From an uncultured Solirubrobacterales bacterium (GTDB taxonomy: Bacteria > Actinomycetota > Thermoleophilia > Solirubrobacterales > 70-9): 6,919 nt of DNA. Location of the stretch: positions 1 to 6,919 of the forward strand of contig CALEMO010000285.1 of the NCBI GenBank assembly GCA_937910825.1, in the 5' to 3' direction. The translations under genes and the position numbers were made by a program. The notes under the pieces are model-generated. The model worked only from the letters and a program-made list of their open reading frames with translations. It had not been told where the DNA came from and made no database searches. Numbering within the stretch: position 1 is the stretch's first letter; the number at the start of each line of letters is the position of its first letter. Positions 1-5,808 of this stretch are shown one piece after another.

Positions 1-93
1 GTCGTGACCAGCGACGCCGAGGTATTGGCTTCTACGATTGAAGCGATCAAGCAGCTTGACGGTTTTTCAGCCGGCTATTCGATAGAGCTCTGA
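1..93 (+). CDS. C-terminal end of an upstream gene, possibly an ACT-type regulatory domain
   Basis: Frame 1 is open from the first base to a TGA at 91-93, giving 30 residues that end in DGFSAGYSIEL. The pattern of an acidic turn, a helix rich in Ile/Ala/Leu (EVLASTIEAIKQLDG) and a final beta strand resembles the last helix and strand of an ACT domain, as found at the end of several amino-acid biosynthesis enzymes such as SerA or homoserine dehydrogenase. That would fit the leucine genes downstream, but 30 residues are too few to name a family. The coding reading rests on the open frame and GC-rich third positions. The antiporter begins 44 bp later and appears to have its own promoter. Confidence 0.5.
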   Translation, partial: VVTSDAEVLASTIEAIKQLDGFSAGYSIEL

Positions 94-125
94 CCAGCGG
101 CCATACCCGGGCGTCACTGACGGCC

Positions 126-137
126 TAGGGTTAATCC
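126..137 (+). promoter_or_regulatory. Probable -10 box for leaderless transcription of the antiporter gene
   Basis: TAGGGT at 126-131 fits the TAnnnT -10 pattern and is followed by exactly 6 nt before the GTG start at 138. Transcription would therefore begin at the start codon itself. No good -35 hexamer is visible about 17 nt upstream. The same bases contain AGGG (127-130), which could instead act as a weak Shine-Dalgarno site 7 nt before GTG, so the two readings compete. The same geometry recurs at 1763-1775 and 3778-3790, which favours the promoter reading. Confidence 0.4.
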
Positions 138-1733
138 GTGAGTGATCTCGAGCTACTCATCGGGTTGGTAGCTGTGGCCGTCGTCCTCGTGCGGCTGGCC
201 GACCTCGTTTCAGTGCCCTACCCGATCGTCCTTGTGGTCGCCGGGTTGCTCATCGGCCTGATCCCCGGCGCTCCCGGCGCGCAGCTGCCACCGGACGTCA
301 TCTTTTTGGTCTTCCTGCCGCCGCTTCTCTTCGCGGCCGGACAGTCAACATCGCCGGCCGATTTGCGCAAGGAAGTCGGAGCCCTGGGTGGTCTGGTGAT
401 CGGGCTCTCCGTCGTCACGATGGCTGCGGTGGCTGGGGTGGCGATGCTGCTGCTTCCGTGGCTGGACTGGACCGAGGCATTGCTGCTGGGTGCAATTGTT
501 GCGCCGACCGATCCCGTCGCTGCGGTCGCCACCTTCACCAGGGTCGGGGTGCCCGGGAGAGTTGCCCGTCTGGTTGAAGCGGAAAGCCTGGTCAACGATG
601 CCGCTGCGCTGGTGCTCTACCGGGTCTTCCTGATCGGGGTGGTCAGCGGCGCCCTGAGCCTGGATACGGCGATCATCGAAATGGTGGTCGGCGTGGCCGG
701 GGGTGTGGCTATCGGACTGGCAATCGGCTGGCTGGCGACGAAGATGCAGCGACAGTTGCTCGATCCGACGCTTTCGATCCTGTTGACCGTGGTGGTCGCT
801 TATGCCGCATATCTGACCGCGGAGCAGATCGGTGCGTCGGGTGTGCTCTCGGCAGTGACCGCGGGCATTTTCGTCGGGGCGGCCTCGAGGGTGGATACCG
901 ACGCTGCGACCCGCCTCAACGGGGTCGCTTTCTGGGGTACGCTGGTACTCGCACTGAACGTGCTGCTGTTCATCCTGCTCGGCCTGCGCCTCCCTTCGAT
1001 CCTGGAGTCGGTGCAGAATGTGCTGTCGGTAGGAGAAATGATCGGCTACGGTGCCGCGATCAGCTTCGTGGTCGTCGCCGTCCGGCTGCTCTGGCAGTTC
1101 GGACCGGTCACGGCGGGTCGATATTTCTCGGCCGCGCTCAGGTTCGATACCGGAGACGGCTGGAGGGAAAGACTGGTGGTCGGCTGGTCCGGTATGAGGG
1201 GGGCGATATCCCTGGCCGCGGCGCTTTCCCTGCCGTTCTATCTCGATAGCGGCGCAAATTTCGAAGGCAGGGAGGTGCTGATCTTCCTTACGGTAGCGGT
1301 CATTCTCTCGACCCTGGTGATCCAGGGGCTCACCCTTCCGCTGCTGATCCGGGGAATCGGGCTGGCAAACGACACGGGCCAGTTCTCACTCGCCGAAGCA
1401 CTGGCGCGGGTCGCTATAACCCAGGTCGCGCTCGATCGCCTCGACCAGATCGAAAAAGAGCTGCCAGACCTGCCCCATCACGCGATCCAGCGGTATCGTG
1501 TTTTCTACGAAGTCAGACTCGAGCGATGGCAGGCAGCGATCGAGCGCGGATCGCACCCCTGCGAATTTGAGGCCAGCCTGGCGTACATGCCGGTCATCCG
1601 CCAGCAGATGATCGACGCTGAAAGGGCCGAACTGGTCCGGGCGAGGAGGGAGGGGAAAGTCGACCTCTCACTCTTCGAGCAGCTCCAGAGGGAACTTGAC
1701 CTGGACGAAGCCAGGCTTTCGGGCGAGGAGTAG
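138..1733 (+). CDS. Na+/H+ antiporter, CPA1 (NhaP-like) family
   Basis: This 531-residue inner-membrane protein should exchange cytoplasmic Na+ (or another monovalent cation) for external protons. About 12 hydrophobic segments cover residues 1-410. Family signatures appear in order: FLPPLLFAAG (59-68), APTDPVAAVATF (122-133), AESLVNDAAAL (148-158) with the Asn-Asp pair at 153-154 typical of electroneutral CPA1 carriers, GASGVLSAVTAG (232-243), and GWSGMRGAISLAAALSLP (349-366) with the conserved Arg at 354. Residues 411-531 are a charged, probably helical cytoplasmic tail. The length is normal for bacterial CPA1 antiporters. The GTG start at 138 is chosen because the first membrane segment follows at once and a -10 box or weak AGGG lies just upstream. 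It has no obvious functional link with the leucine genes. Ion specificity cannot be read from the sequence. Confidence 0.93.
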   Translation: MSDLELLIGLVAVAVVLVRLADLVSVPYPIVLVVAGLLIGLIPGAPGAQLPPDVIFLVFLPPLLFAAGQSTSPADLRKEVGALGGLVIGLSVVTMAAVAGVAMLLLPWLDWTEALLLGAIVAPTDPVAAVATFTRVGVPGRVARLVEAESLVNDAAALVLYRVFLIGVVSGALSLDTAIIEMVVGVAGGVAIGLAIGWLATKMQRQLLDPTLSILLTVVVAYAAYLTAEQIGASGVLSAVTAGIFVGAASRVDTDAATRLNGVAFWGTLVLALNVLLFILLGLRLPSILESVQNVLSVGEMIGYGAAISFVVVAVRLLWQFGPVTAGRYFSAALRFDTGDGWRERLVVGWSGMRGAISLAAALSLPFYLDSGANFEGREVLIFLTVAVILSTLVIQGLTLPLLIRGIGLANDTGQFSLAEALARVAITQVALDRLDQIEKELPDLPHHAIQRYRVFYEVRLERWQAAIERGSHPCEFEASLAYMPVIRQQMIDAERAELVRARREGKVDLSLFEQLQRELDLDEARLSGEE

Positions 1734-1747
1734 CCATTCTGGCCGCC

Positions 1748-1766
1748 AGTAGCGTCGTTCGCTACT
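1748..1766 (+). repeat. Perfect inverted repeat overlapping the leu leader promoter
   Basis: AGTAGCG (1748-1754), a 5-nt centre TCGTT, then CGCTACT (1760-1766) form a perfect 7-bp dyad. It starts 14 nt after the antiporter stop and its right arm overlaps the proposed -10 box (1763-1768). There is no T-tract after it, so it is a poor intrinsic terminator. Its position suits an operator, though an RNA 3'-end hairpin for the antiporter mRNA is also possible. Confidence 0.4.
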
Positions 1767-1774
1767 CTTGGAGC
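1763..1774 (+). promoter_or_regulatory. Probable -10 box of the leuL-leuA transcript
   Basis: TACTCT at 1763-1768 fits TAnnnT and lies exactly 6 nt before the ATG at 1775, so the transcript probably starts at the leader start codon. GGAG at 1770-1773 is only 1 nt from the ATG, too close to act as a Shine-Dalgarno site, which supports leaderless initiation. No convincing -35 hexamer is seen (TGGCCG at 17-bp spacing). Confidence 0.5.
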
Positions 1775-1852
1775 ATGAATCACCGTCTGAATGCCCCGGC
1801 GCTACTTCTCCTTCTCCCCTTCGGGGGAAATGATCGCCGGGCGGCGCGTTAG
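1775..1852 (+). CDS. leuL: Leucine leader peptide upstream of leuA
   Basis: A 25-codon ORF runs from ATG 1775 to TAG 1850-1852. Residues 10-14 are five consecutive leucines (codons CTA CTT CTC CTT CTC at 1802-1816), and there is another Leu at position 5. A short ORF with a run of the pathway's end-product amino acid directly before that pathway's first committed gene is the classic mark of ribosome-mediated attenuation. I therefore infer that it reports charged leucyl-tRNA levels rather than making a functional peptide. CTG is avoided within the run, and the pyrimidine-rich codons are what make the RNA complementary to the leuA ribosome site. It is probably translated from a leaderless mRNA (-10 box at 1763-1768). 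The stop lies 45 nt before leuA. The symbol is used by functional analogy. Confidence 0.72.
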   Translation: MNHRLNAPALLLLLPFGGNDRRAAR

Positions 1853-1894
1853 CCGCGAGCAGACTCTTTTCAGTACCGATTCAGAAGGAGAAGT
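1804..1894 (+). promoter_or_regulatory. leuA leader RNA: translational attenuator with anti-Shine-Dalgarno pairing
   Basis: ACTTCTCCTTCT (1804-1815, inside the Leu codon run) is the exact reverse complement of AGAAGGAGAAGT (1883-1894), which contains the leuA Shine-Dalgarno AAGGAG (1885-1890, 7 nt before ATG 1898). The 12-bp helix would hide the ribosome site. It encloses two hairpins: CCCC-UUCG-GGGG (1816-1827, a UUCG tetraloop) and GCGGC/GCCGC (1841-1845 with 1852-1856). Inferred mechanism: a ribosome stalled on Leu codons for lack of charged tRNA covers 1804-1815 and frees the leuA site, while a ribosome that finishes and leaves lets the helix form. No terminator is visible in the leader, so control would be of translation. 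A conserved pseudoknot-forming LEU element has been described before leuA in Actinobacteria; whether this is the same element cannot be settled here. Confidence 0.68.
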
Positions 1895-1897
1895 CCC

Positions 1898-3508
1898 ATG
1901 AATGGCAGTACGGGCACCGATACAGGCGCAAATCGCATCCACATATTTGATACGACCCTGAGAGACGGCGAGCAGTCGCCTGGTATCTCGCTCAACACCG
2001 CGGAGAAGGTGGAGATCGCACAGCAACTCGCCCGCCTGGGAGTCGATGTGATCGAGGCCGGTTTTCCGATCACTTCACCCGGAGACTTTGAGGCCGTCCA
2101 GAAGATAGCCCGCGAGGTTCACGGACCGATAATCTGTGGTCTGGCCCGGGCACAGAAGGGCGACATCGACGCCGCCTGGAACGCGATCAGCGACTCCGAG
2201 CGCCCCCGGATCCATACCTTCATCTCTACGTCCGACATCCACATCGAGCATCAGATGAGGAATACCCGTGAGGACGTGAAGTCGGGGACGAGGGCCGCGG
2301 TGGCCCATGCGAAGTCTTTCTGCGAGGACGTCGAATTCTCTCCGATGGACGCGACGCGGGCCGACGTGGAATTCACGGCCGAAGTCTGCACGATCGCCGT
2401 CGAGGAAGGGGCCACGGTGGTCAATATTCCCGATACAGTCGGCTATACGACGCCGGAGGAGTATTCGAAGTTTTTCGCATGCCTCTTCGAATTCGCGCCC
2501 TCCCTCGGCGACGTCGAACTCTCTGTCCATTGTCACGATGACCTCGGCCTTGCGGTGGCGAATTCGTACGCCGGCGTTCTGGCGGGCGCCCGGCAGGTCG
2601 AATGTGCGATCAATGGAATCGGTGAGCGGGCAGGAAATTGTTCGCTCGAAGAAATCGCCATGCTGATCAGGACGCGGGAGGACGCTCACGGGCTGAGCAC
2701 CGGCATCAATACCCGCGAGATCGCCCGGACCAGCCGGCTGGTTTCAAGGTTGACCGGCTATGTGATCCAGCCGAACAAGGCGATCGTCGGCCGAAACGCA
2801 TTTGCCCACGAATCCGGCATCCACCAGGACGGTGTGCTCAAGGAGCGCTCGACTTTCGAGATCATGGACGCGACTGAAGTCGGCCTCGATTCGAATCAGA
2901 TCGTTCTCGGAAAGCATTCCGGCAGGCATGCCCTCAAGGATGCACTGGAGCAACTGGGTTTCGTGATCGACGGTAACGCCCTGAACCAGGCTTTCAAACG
3001 CTTCAAAGCGATCGCCGACAAGAAGAAGCAGGTGACTGCTCTGGACCTCGAGGCAATCGTCTCCGACGAGATGCGGGAACGGGTCGAGTCCCATGACCTC
3101 GCCTGGTTCGAAGTGGAGGCCGGCTCAAAGGTCGAGCCGAAGGCTCGGGTCGCGGTGAACATGCCGTCCGGACAAGAGCAGGTCGGGGAGTCGGGTGGCG
3201 ATGGTCCGGTTGACGCGATCTTCAGTGCGATTCAGTCTGCGACCGGGACCGACGCTGAGCTTCGGGAGTACCACGTGGCCGCGGTGACCGGTGGCGATGA
3301 CGCCCTGGGAGAAGTCACGGTGGTGCTTCGTGAACCGGCTGATGATGGCAGGCACCGGACGGCCTCCGGGCAGGGTGTCGCGACCGACATTCTCGAAGCT
3401 TCTGCCCGGGCCTACATTCGGGCACTTTCGAACCTGCTCGACGGCGCTGCGATCAGCGAAGCGGGGTCGGCAACCGCCGATGTTGCTTCGAATCTCACCG
3501 GCCCCTGA
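1898..3508 (+). CDS. leuA: 2-isopropylmalate synthase
   Basis: This 536-residue cytoplasmic enzyme catalyses the first committed step of leucine synthesis: 2-oxoisovalerate plus acetyl-CoA gives 2-isopropylmalate and CoA. The N-terminal HMGL-like TIM barrel starts with FDTTLRDGEQ (17-26), with Asp18 a metal ligand. It continues with GFPITSPGDFEAV (55-67), NIPDTVGYTTP (176-186), HCHDD (211-215, metal ligands His211 and His213) and NGIGERAGNCSLEE (239-252, including Asn247). HESGIHQDG (304-312) lies in the linker. The C-terminal allosteric domain that binds leucine in this family covers about 400-515 (GPVDAIFSAI 436-445, GQGVATDILEASA 491-503). Length and motif order match the roughly 520-residue E. 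coli-type LeuA rather than the longer mycobacterial form. ATG 1898 has AAGGAG at 7 nt. Expression is probably controlled both by the leader and by leucine feedback. Confidence 0.97.
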   Translation: MNGSTGTDTGANRIHIFDTTLRDGEQSPGISLNTAEKVEIAQQLARLGVDVIEAGFPITSPGDFEAVQKIAREVHGPIICGLARAQKGDIDAAWNAISDSERPRIHTFISTSDIHIEHQMRNTREDVKSGTRAAVAHAKSFCEDVEFSPMDATRADVEFTAEVCTIAVEEGATVVNIPDTVGYTTPEEYSKFFACLFEFAPSLGDVELSVHCHDDLGLAVANSYAGVLAGARQVECAINGIGERAGNCSLEEIAMLIRTREDAHGLSTGINTREIARTSRLVSRLTGYVIQPNKAIVGRNAFAHESGIHQDGVLKERSTFEIMDATEVGLDSNQIVLGKHSGRHALKDALEQLGFVIDGNALNQAFKRFKAIADKKKQVTALDLEAIVSDEMRERVESHDLAWFEVEAGSKVEPKARVAVNMPSGQEQVGESGGDGPVDAIFSAIQSATGTDAELREYHVAAVTGGDDALGEVTVVLREPADDGRHRTASGQGVATDILEASARAYIRALSNLLDGAAISEAGSATADVASNLTGP

Positions 3509-3524
3509 GTGAGCGATCTCACTC
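3507..3524 (+). repeat. Small hairpin at the leuA stop codon
   Basis: GAGTGAG (3507-3513), loop CGAT, then CTCACTC (3518-3524) form a perfect 7-bp stem that begins within the TGA stop. No T-tract follows, so it is not a canonical terminator. It could be a 3'-end stability hairpin or chance. Confidence 0.3.
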
Positions 3525-3549
3525 TCCCGGAGCGGCTTCTGGCCTACCC

Positions 3550-3578
3550 TTGCTGTGCAGTATCCAGCCACATACAAC
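3550..3578 (+). promoter_or_regulatory. Possible promoter in the leuA-regulator gap
   Basis: TTGCTG (3550-3555) and TACAAC (3573-3578) are 17 bp apart, a fair match to -35/-10 elements, although the -10 lacks the conserved final T. Transcription would start near 3585 and end at the strong terminator (3734-3742), giving an RNA of roughly 160 nt. This is a by-eye call with no other support. Confidence 0.22.
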
Positions 3579-3599
3579 CGTGAAGTGAGACGTGATAAC
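3573..3599 (+). repeat. Upstream copy of a repeated TACAAnCGTG / CGTGATAAC motif
   Basis: TACAACCGTG (3573-3582), 8 intervening nt, then CGTGATAAC (3591-3599). The same two blocks occur without the 8-nt gap at 3763-3781, over the regulator's promoter. The repetition suggests a shared protein-binding site, possibly for the HTH-cupin regulator encoded next door. This copy lies across and just after the possible promoter at 3550-3578. Confidence 0.35.
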
Positions 3600-3690
3600 C
3601 GTGATGGGCAGAGTGCTATTCAGCCTTATCTCGACAAATTACCCCTCGGATCCGAAAGCGCCGGGCAAGCAGCCCCGCAAGAACAACTGA
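3592..3690 (+). CDS. Speculative small ORF (32 codons) in the leuA-regulator gap
   Basis: A GTG at 3592 (other in-frame starts GTG 3601 and ATG 3604) opens a 32-codon frame ending in TGA 3688-3690. The product is mildly hydrophobic at first (VMGRVLFSLIS), then polar and basic (PGKQPRKNN). The purine-rich GAAGTGAGA just before GTG 3592 could be a weak ribosome site. It ends 20 nt before the strong terminator, the layout of a leader ORF or small protein on a short transcript. The early codons include Val, Leu, Leu and Ile but no run of one amino acid. I recognise no family, and a chance ORF is quite possible. Confidence 0.2.
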   Translation: MITVMGRVLFSLISTNYPSDPKAPGKQPRKNN

Positions 3691-3709
3691 CCGAGGATCA
3701 ATGTTTCCA

Positions 3710-3742
3710 GGCGCCCCGCAAACGCGGGGCGCCTTCTTTTTT
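3710..3742 (+). terminator. Strong rho-independent terminator
   Basis: GGCGCCCCGC (3710-3719), loop AAAC, then GCGGGGCGCC (3724-3733) form a perfect 10-bp, fully G/C stem followed by TTCTTTTTT (3734-3742). It lies about 200 nt after the leuA stop and 48 nt before the regulator gene. It would end leuA transcription, and any short transcript starting in the gap, separating them from the regulator-leuCD unit. Confidence 0.92.
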
Positions 3743-3754
3743 GCAGGAACGCAA

Positions 3755-3789
3755 TTGCGGATTACAAACGTGCGTGATAACGTACAGAT
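3755..3789 (+). promoter_or_regulatory. Leaderless promoter of the regulator-leuCD operon
   Basis: TTGCGG (3755-3760), a 17-bp spacer, TAACGT (3778-3783) fitting TAnnnT, and exactly 6 nt before ATG 3790. No Shine-Dalgarno sequence precedes that ATG, so leaderless translation is the natural reading. The promoter starts just after the terminator and is overlapped by the second copy of the repeated motif. Confidence 0.55.
3763..3781 (+). repeat. Downstream copy of the repeated motif, over the regulator promoter
   Basis: TACAAACGTG joined directly to CGTGATAAC (3763-3781). CGTGATAAC is identical to 3591-3599, and TACAAACGTG matches 3573-3582 at 9 of 10 positions. It covers the spacer and the first bases of the -10 box, so a protein bound here could block transcription. 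Autoregulation by the adjacent HTH protein is the simplest guess. Confidence 0.4.
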
Positions 3790-4404
3790 ATGGGCGTGAC
3801 CGCGGAAAAACGACAGCCGGAACCGGCAGGGACGCTGAGTGACAGCAGCGCGGTCGGTGCCCGGGTCAAGGCGCTCAGGGAAGCGATGGACTTTTCGCTG
3901 AGGGACCTGGCGGAGCGCAGCGGGGTGAGCGCGACAATGCTCTCTCAGGTCGAGCGTGGCGGGACCAGCCCGACCCTTGCGGTCGCGTCAAAGATCGCTT
4001 CAGGGCTCGACCTCAGCCTTTCGCGACTGCTTCGCCTCGACGAGACTCCGCATGTCGTGGTCAGCCTGAAGAACGAACATCGCCGACATCGGCGCGGGGG
4101 ACATCAGATCGAAGAACTCACTCCGCCGCTGCCCGGCTTACGGGTTGACGTATCGGCCCATGTCCTGGATCCCGGAAGCGCGACCGGCGGTCAGGGCGAC
4201 AGTCCGATGCATGAACCCGGCAGCCGCGAGACGGCGGTAGTACTCGAAGGACTGCTGGTCCTCGTATTCGAAGAAGAACGCCACCAGCTCGATGAAGGCG
4301 ACAGCGTCACATTTGACGCTGACCTTCCCCACCATTTTGAGAACGAAAGCGATGCGCCGACGAGGTTCGTCGCAGTAATCACCGCGGGCCTGCGCCGCGG
4401 CTAG
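3790..4404 (+). CDS. XRE-family transcriptional regulator with C-terminal cupin domain
   Basis: This 204-residue cytoplasmic protein has the two-part HTH-cupin layout. Residues about 22-83 form an HTH_3/XRE DNA-binding domain, with the helix-turn-helix around 35-57 ([20 protein letters not shown]). Residues about 115-200 form a small cupin_2 barrel with HEPGSRE (141-147), LDEGDSVTF (167-175) and PHHFEN (180-185). Family members sense small molecules, often amines, sugars or carboxylates, through the cupin and switch adjacent genes. No ligand can be named here. The TAG stop overlaps the leuC ribosome site and leuC starts 16 nt later, so the two are probably co-transcribed, making leuCD the likely target. 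ATG 3790 is chosen for its position 6 nt after a -10 box; GTG 3796 is an alternative. The GC-rich coding matches its neighbours. Confidence 0.88.
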   Translation: MGVTAEKRQPEPAGTLSDSSAVGARVKALREAMDFSLRDLAERSGVSATMLSQVERGGTSPTLAVASKIASGLDLSLSRLLRLDETPHVVVSLKNEHRRHRRGGHQIEELTPPLPGLRVDVSAHVLDPGSATGGQGDSPMHEPGSRETAVVLEGLLVLVFEEERHQLDEGDSVTFDADLPHHFENESDAPTRFVAVITAGLRRG

Positions 4405-4410
4405 GAAAGG
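4403..4410 (+). promoter_or_regulatory. Ribosome binding site of leuC
   Basis: AGGAAAGG (4403-4410) overlaps the regulator's stop codon and lies 10 nt before ATG 4421, slightly further than ideal. It suggests that leuC translation is partly coupled to termination on the regulator gene. Confidence 0.55.
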
Positions 4411-4420
4411 GTACGGACAG

Positions 4421-5806
4421 ATGCCAAAGACAATGTTCGAAAAAATCTGGGAAGCTCATGACGTCCGTGAGGAGCTGATCTACATCGATCTGCATCTCGT
4501 GCACGAAGTCACGTCCCCACAGGCTTTTGAGGGCCTGCGCATGGCCGGCCGGAGCCTGCGTCGGCCGGACAAGACGGTTGCCACGGCCGACCACAACGTG
4601 CCGACCGATGGAACCACGACCGCCAGCATGATCAAGGACCGGCTCTCCCGCAAACAGGTCGAAACCCTTGAGGAGAACGCGGCCGACTTCGGTATGCCGC
4701 TCTACAGCCTCGGATCCGACTCCCAGGGCATCGTCCACGTGATCGGGCCGGAGCTCGGCCTGACCCAGCCCGGCATGACCATCGTCTGTGGTGACTCACA
4801 CACTTCGACGCACGGAGCCTTCGGTGCGCTGGCTTTCGGCATCGGAACTTCCGAAGTTGAGCATGTGATGGCGACCCAGACCCTCGTCCAACGTCGCCCG
4901 AAGACGATGAGGATCAACTACACCGGCAAGCTCGGCGAGGGGGTTTCTTCCAAGGATCTGATCCTCGCGACGATCGGCCAACTCGGCACCGGCGGCATGA
5001 GCGGATACGTGGTTGAGTATTCCGGTGAAGCGATCCGTGATCTGACCATGGAACAACGCATGACCGTCTGCAACATGACGATCGAGGGAGGCGGCAAGGC
5101 GGGCATGATCGCCCCCGATGACGTGACCTACGAATACATGGATGGCAAGGCGGCGGTCCCCGATGACTTCGACGCCGCGGTTGAGCGCTGGAAACAGCTG
5201 CCGACCGACCACGGTGCCACTTTCGATCACGAATTCGAGATCGACGCCACCACGATCTCACCGATGGTGACCTGGGGCACGACCCCGGGGATGGTTGCCC
5301 AGGTGAGCGACCGGGTGCCTGACCCTGCCGAGCTGGAAAGCGCCGGTGAGCGTGATTCGGCAGAGCGGGCGCTGCAGTACATGGGCCTGGAAGCGGGAAC
5401 GCCGATCGAAGAAATCAGGCCCGAGCGGGTCTTCATCGGCTCCTGTACGAACTCGCGTATTTCTGACCTGCGTGAGGCTGCGGAAGCGATTAAGGGCCGG
5501 CGGGTCGCAGATACGATCAGCGCGATGGTTGTGCCCGGGTCTGCTTTGGTGAAAGCTCAGGCTGAAGAAGAAGGACTCGACCGCATCTTCGAGGATGCCG
5601 GTTTCGAATGGCGCGGAGCGGGCTGTTCCATGTGCCTGGGCATGAACCCGGACACCCTGCTCGAGGGTGAGCGTTGCGCTTCAACATCAAACCGGAACTT
5701 CGAGGGCCGCCAGGGCAAAGGAGGCCGGACCCATCTGGTCAGTCCGACCATGGCTACTGCAGCCGCAATCGAAGGACATTTCGTAGACATCAGGAACTGG
5801 AGCTGA
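4421..5806 (+). CDS. leuC: 3-isopropylmalate dehydratase large subunit (isopropylmalate isomerase)
   Basis: This 461-residue aconitase-family subunit works with LeuD in the cytoplasm to convert 2-isopropylmalate to 3-isopropylmalate through a dehydrated intermediate. It carries the [4Fe-4S] cluster ligands Cys342 (FIGSCTNSR) and Cys402/Cys405 ([11 protein letters not shown]). Other family signatures are [16 protein letters not shown] (25-40), DHNVPTD (57-63), [10 protein letters not shown] (102-111), [20 protein letters not shown] (123-142) and [20 protein letters not shown] (419-438). The length matches the usual 460-470 residues. The start at ATG 4421 is supported by alignment of [14 protein letters not shown] with the normal LeuC N-terminus. 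The leuD start follows the stop by 2 nt, fitting a heterodimer made from one mRNA. No truncation or missing key residue is seen. Confidence 0.97.
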   Translation: MPKTMFEKIWEAHDVREELIYIDLHLVHEVTSPQAFEGLRMAGRSLRRPDKTVATADHNVPTDGTTTASMIKDRLSRKQVETLEENAADFGMPLYSLGSDSQGIVHVIGPELGLTQPGMTIVCGDSHTSTHGAFGALAFGIGTSEVEHVMATQTLVQRRPKTMRINYTGKLGEGVSSKDLILATIGQLGTGGMSGYVVEYSGEAIRDLTMEQRMTVCNMTIEGGGKAGMIAPDDVTYEYMDGKAAVPDDFDAAVERWKQLPTDHGATFDHEFEIDATTISPMVTWGTTPGMVAQVSDRVPDPAELESAGERDSAERALQYMGLEAGTPIEEIRPERVFIGSCTNSRISDLREAAEAIKGRRVADTISAMVVPGSALVKAQAEEEGLDRIFEDAGFEWRGAGCSMCLGMNPDTLLEGERCASTSNRNFEGRQGKGGRTHLVSPTMATAAAIEGHFVDIRNWS

Positions 5807-5808
5807 AA

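Noticed and set aside
1841..1870. Intrinsic terminator in the leuA leader (GCGGC/GCCGC hairpin plus TTTT at 1867-1870)
   Set aside because: The 5-bp stem ends 10 nt before a 4-T run, and the 3-bp GAG/CTC stem in between is too weak. This is not a credible terminator, so translational control is preferred.
2075..2689. 204-codon minus-strand ORF inside leuA
   Set aside because: It is a shadow of the well-supported leuA frame in GC-rich DNA, rich in Arg/Asp/Gly with no motifs. The same holds for the other long minus-strand ORFs opposite the antiporter, leuC, leuD and the methyltransferase.
3507..3524. Hairpin at the leuA stop as the leuA terminator
   Set aside because: It has no T-tract; a much stronger terminator lies at 3710-3742.
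3646..3655. 10-bp perfect palindrome TCGGATCCGA
   Set aside because: It is short, it is not repeated near either promoter, and the chance of such a palindrome in a window this size is high.
3555..3842. 95-codon + strand ORF between leuA and the regulator
   Set aside because: It runs straight through the strong terminator and the regulator promoter and overlaps the regulator gene's start in another frame. The product has no recognisable domain.
5674..5808. Extended leuD start at ATG 5674
   Set aside because: The extra 45 residues overlap the conserved leuC C-terminus in another frame and match nothing in LeuD. GTG 5809 has a proper GGAG site and gives the normal N-terminus.
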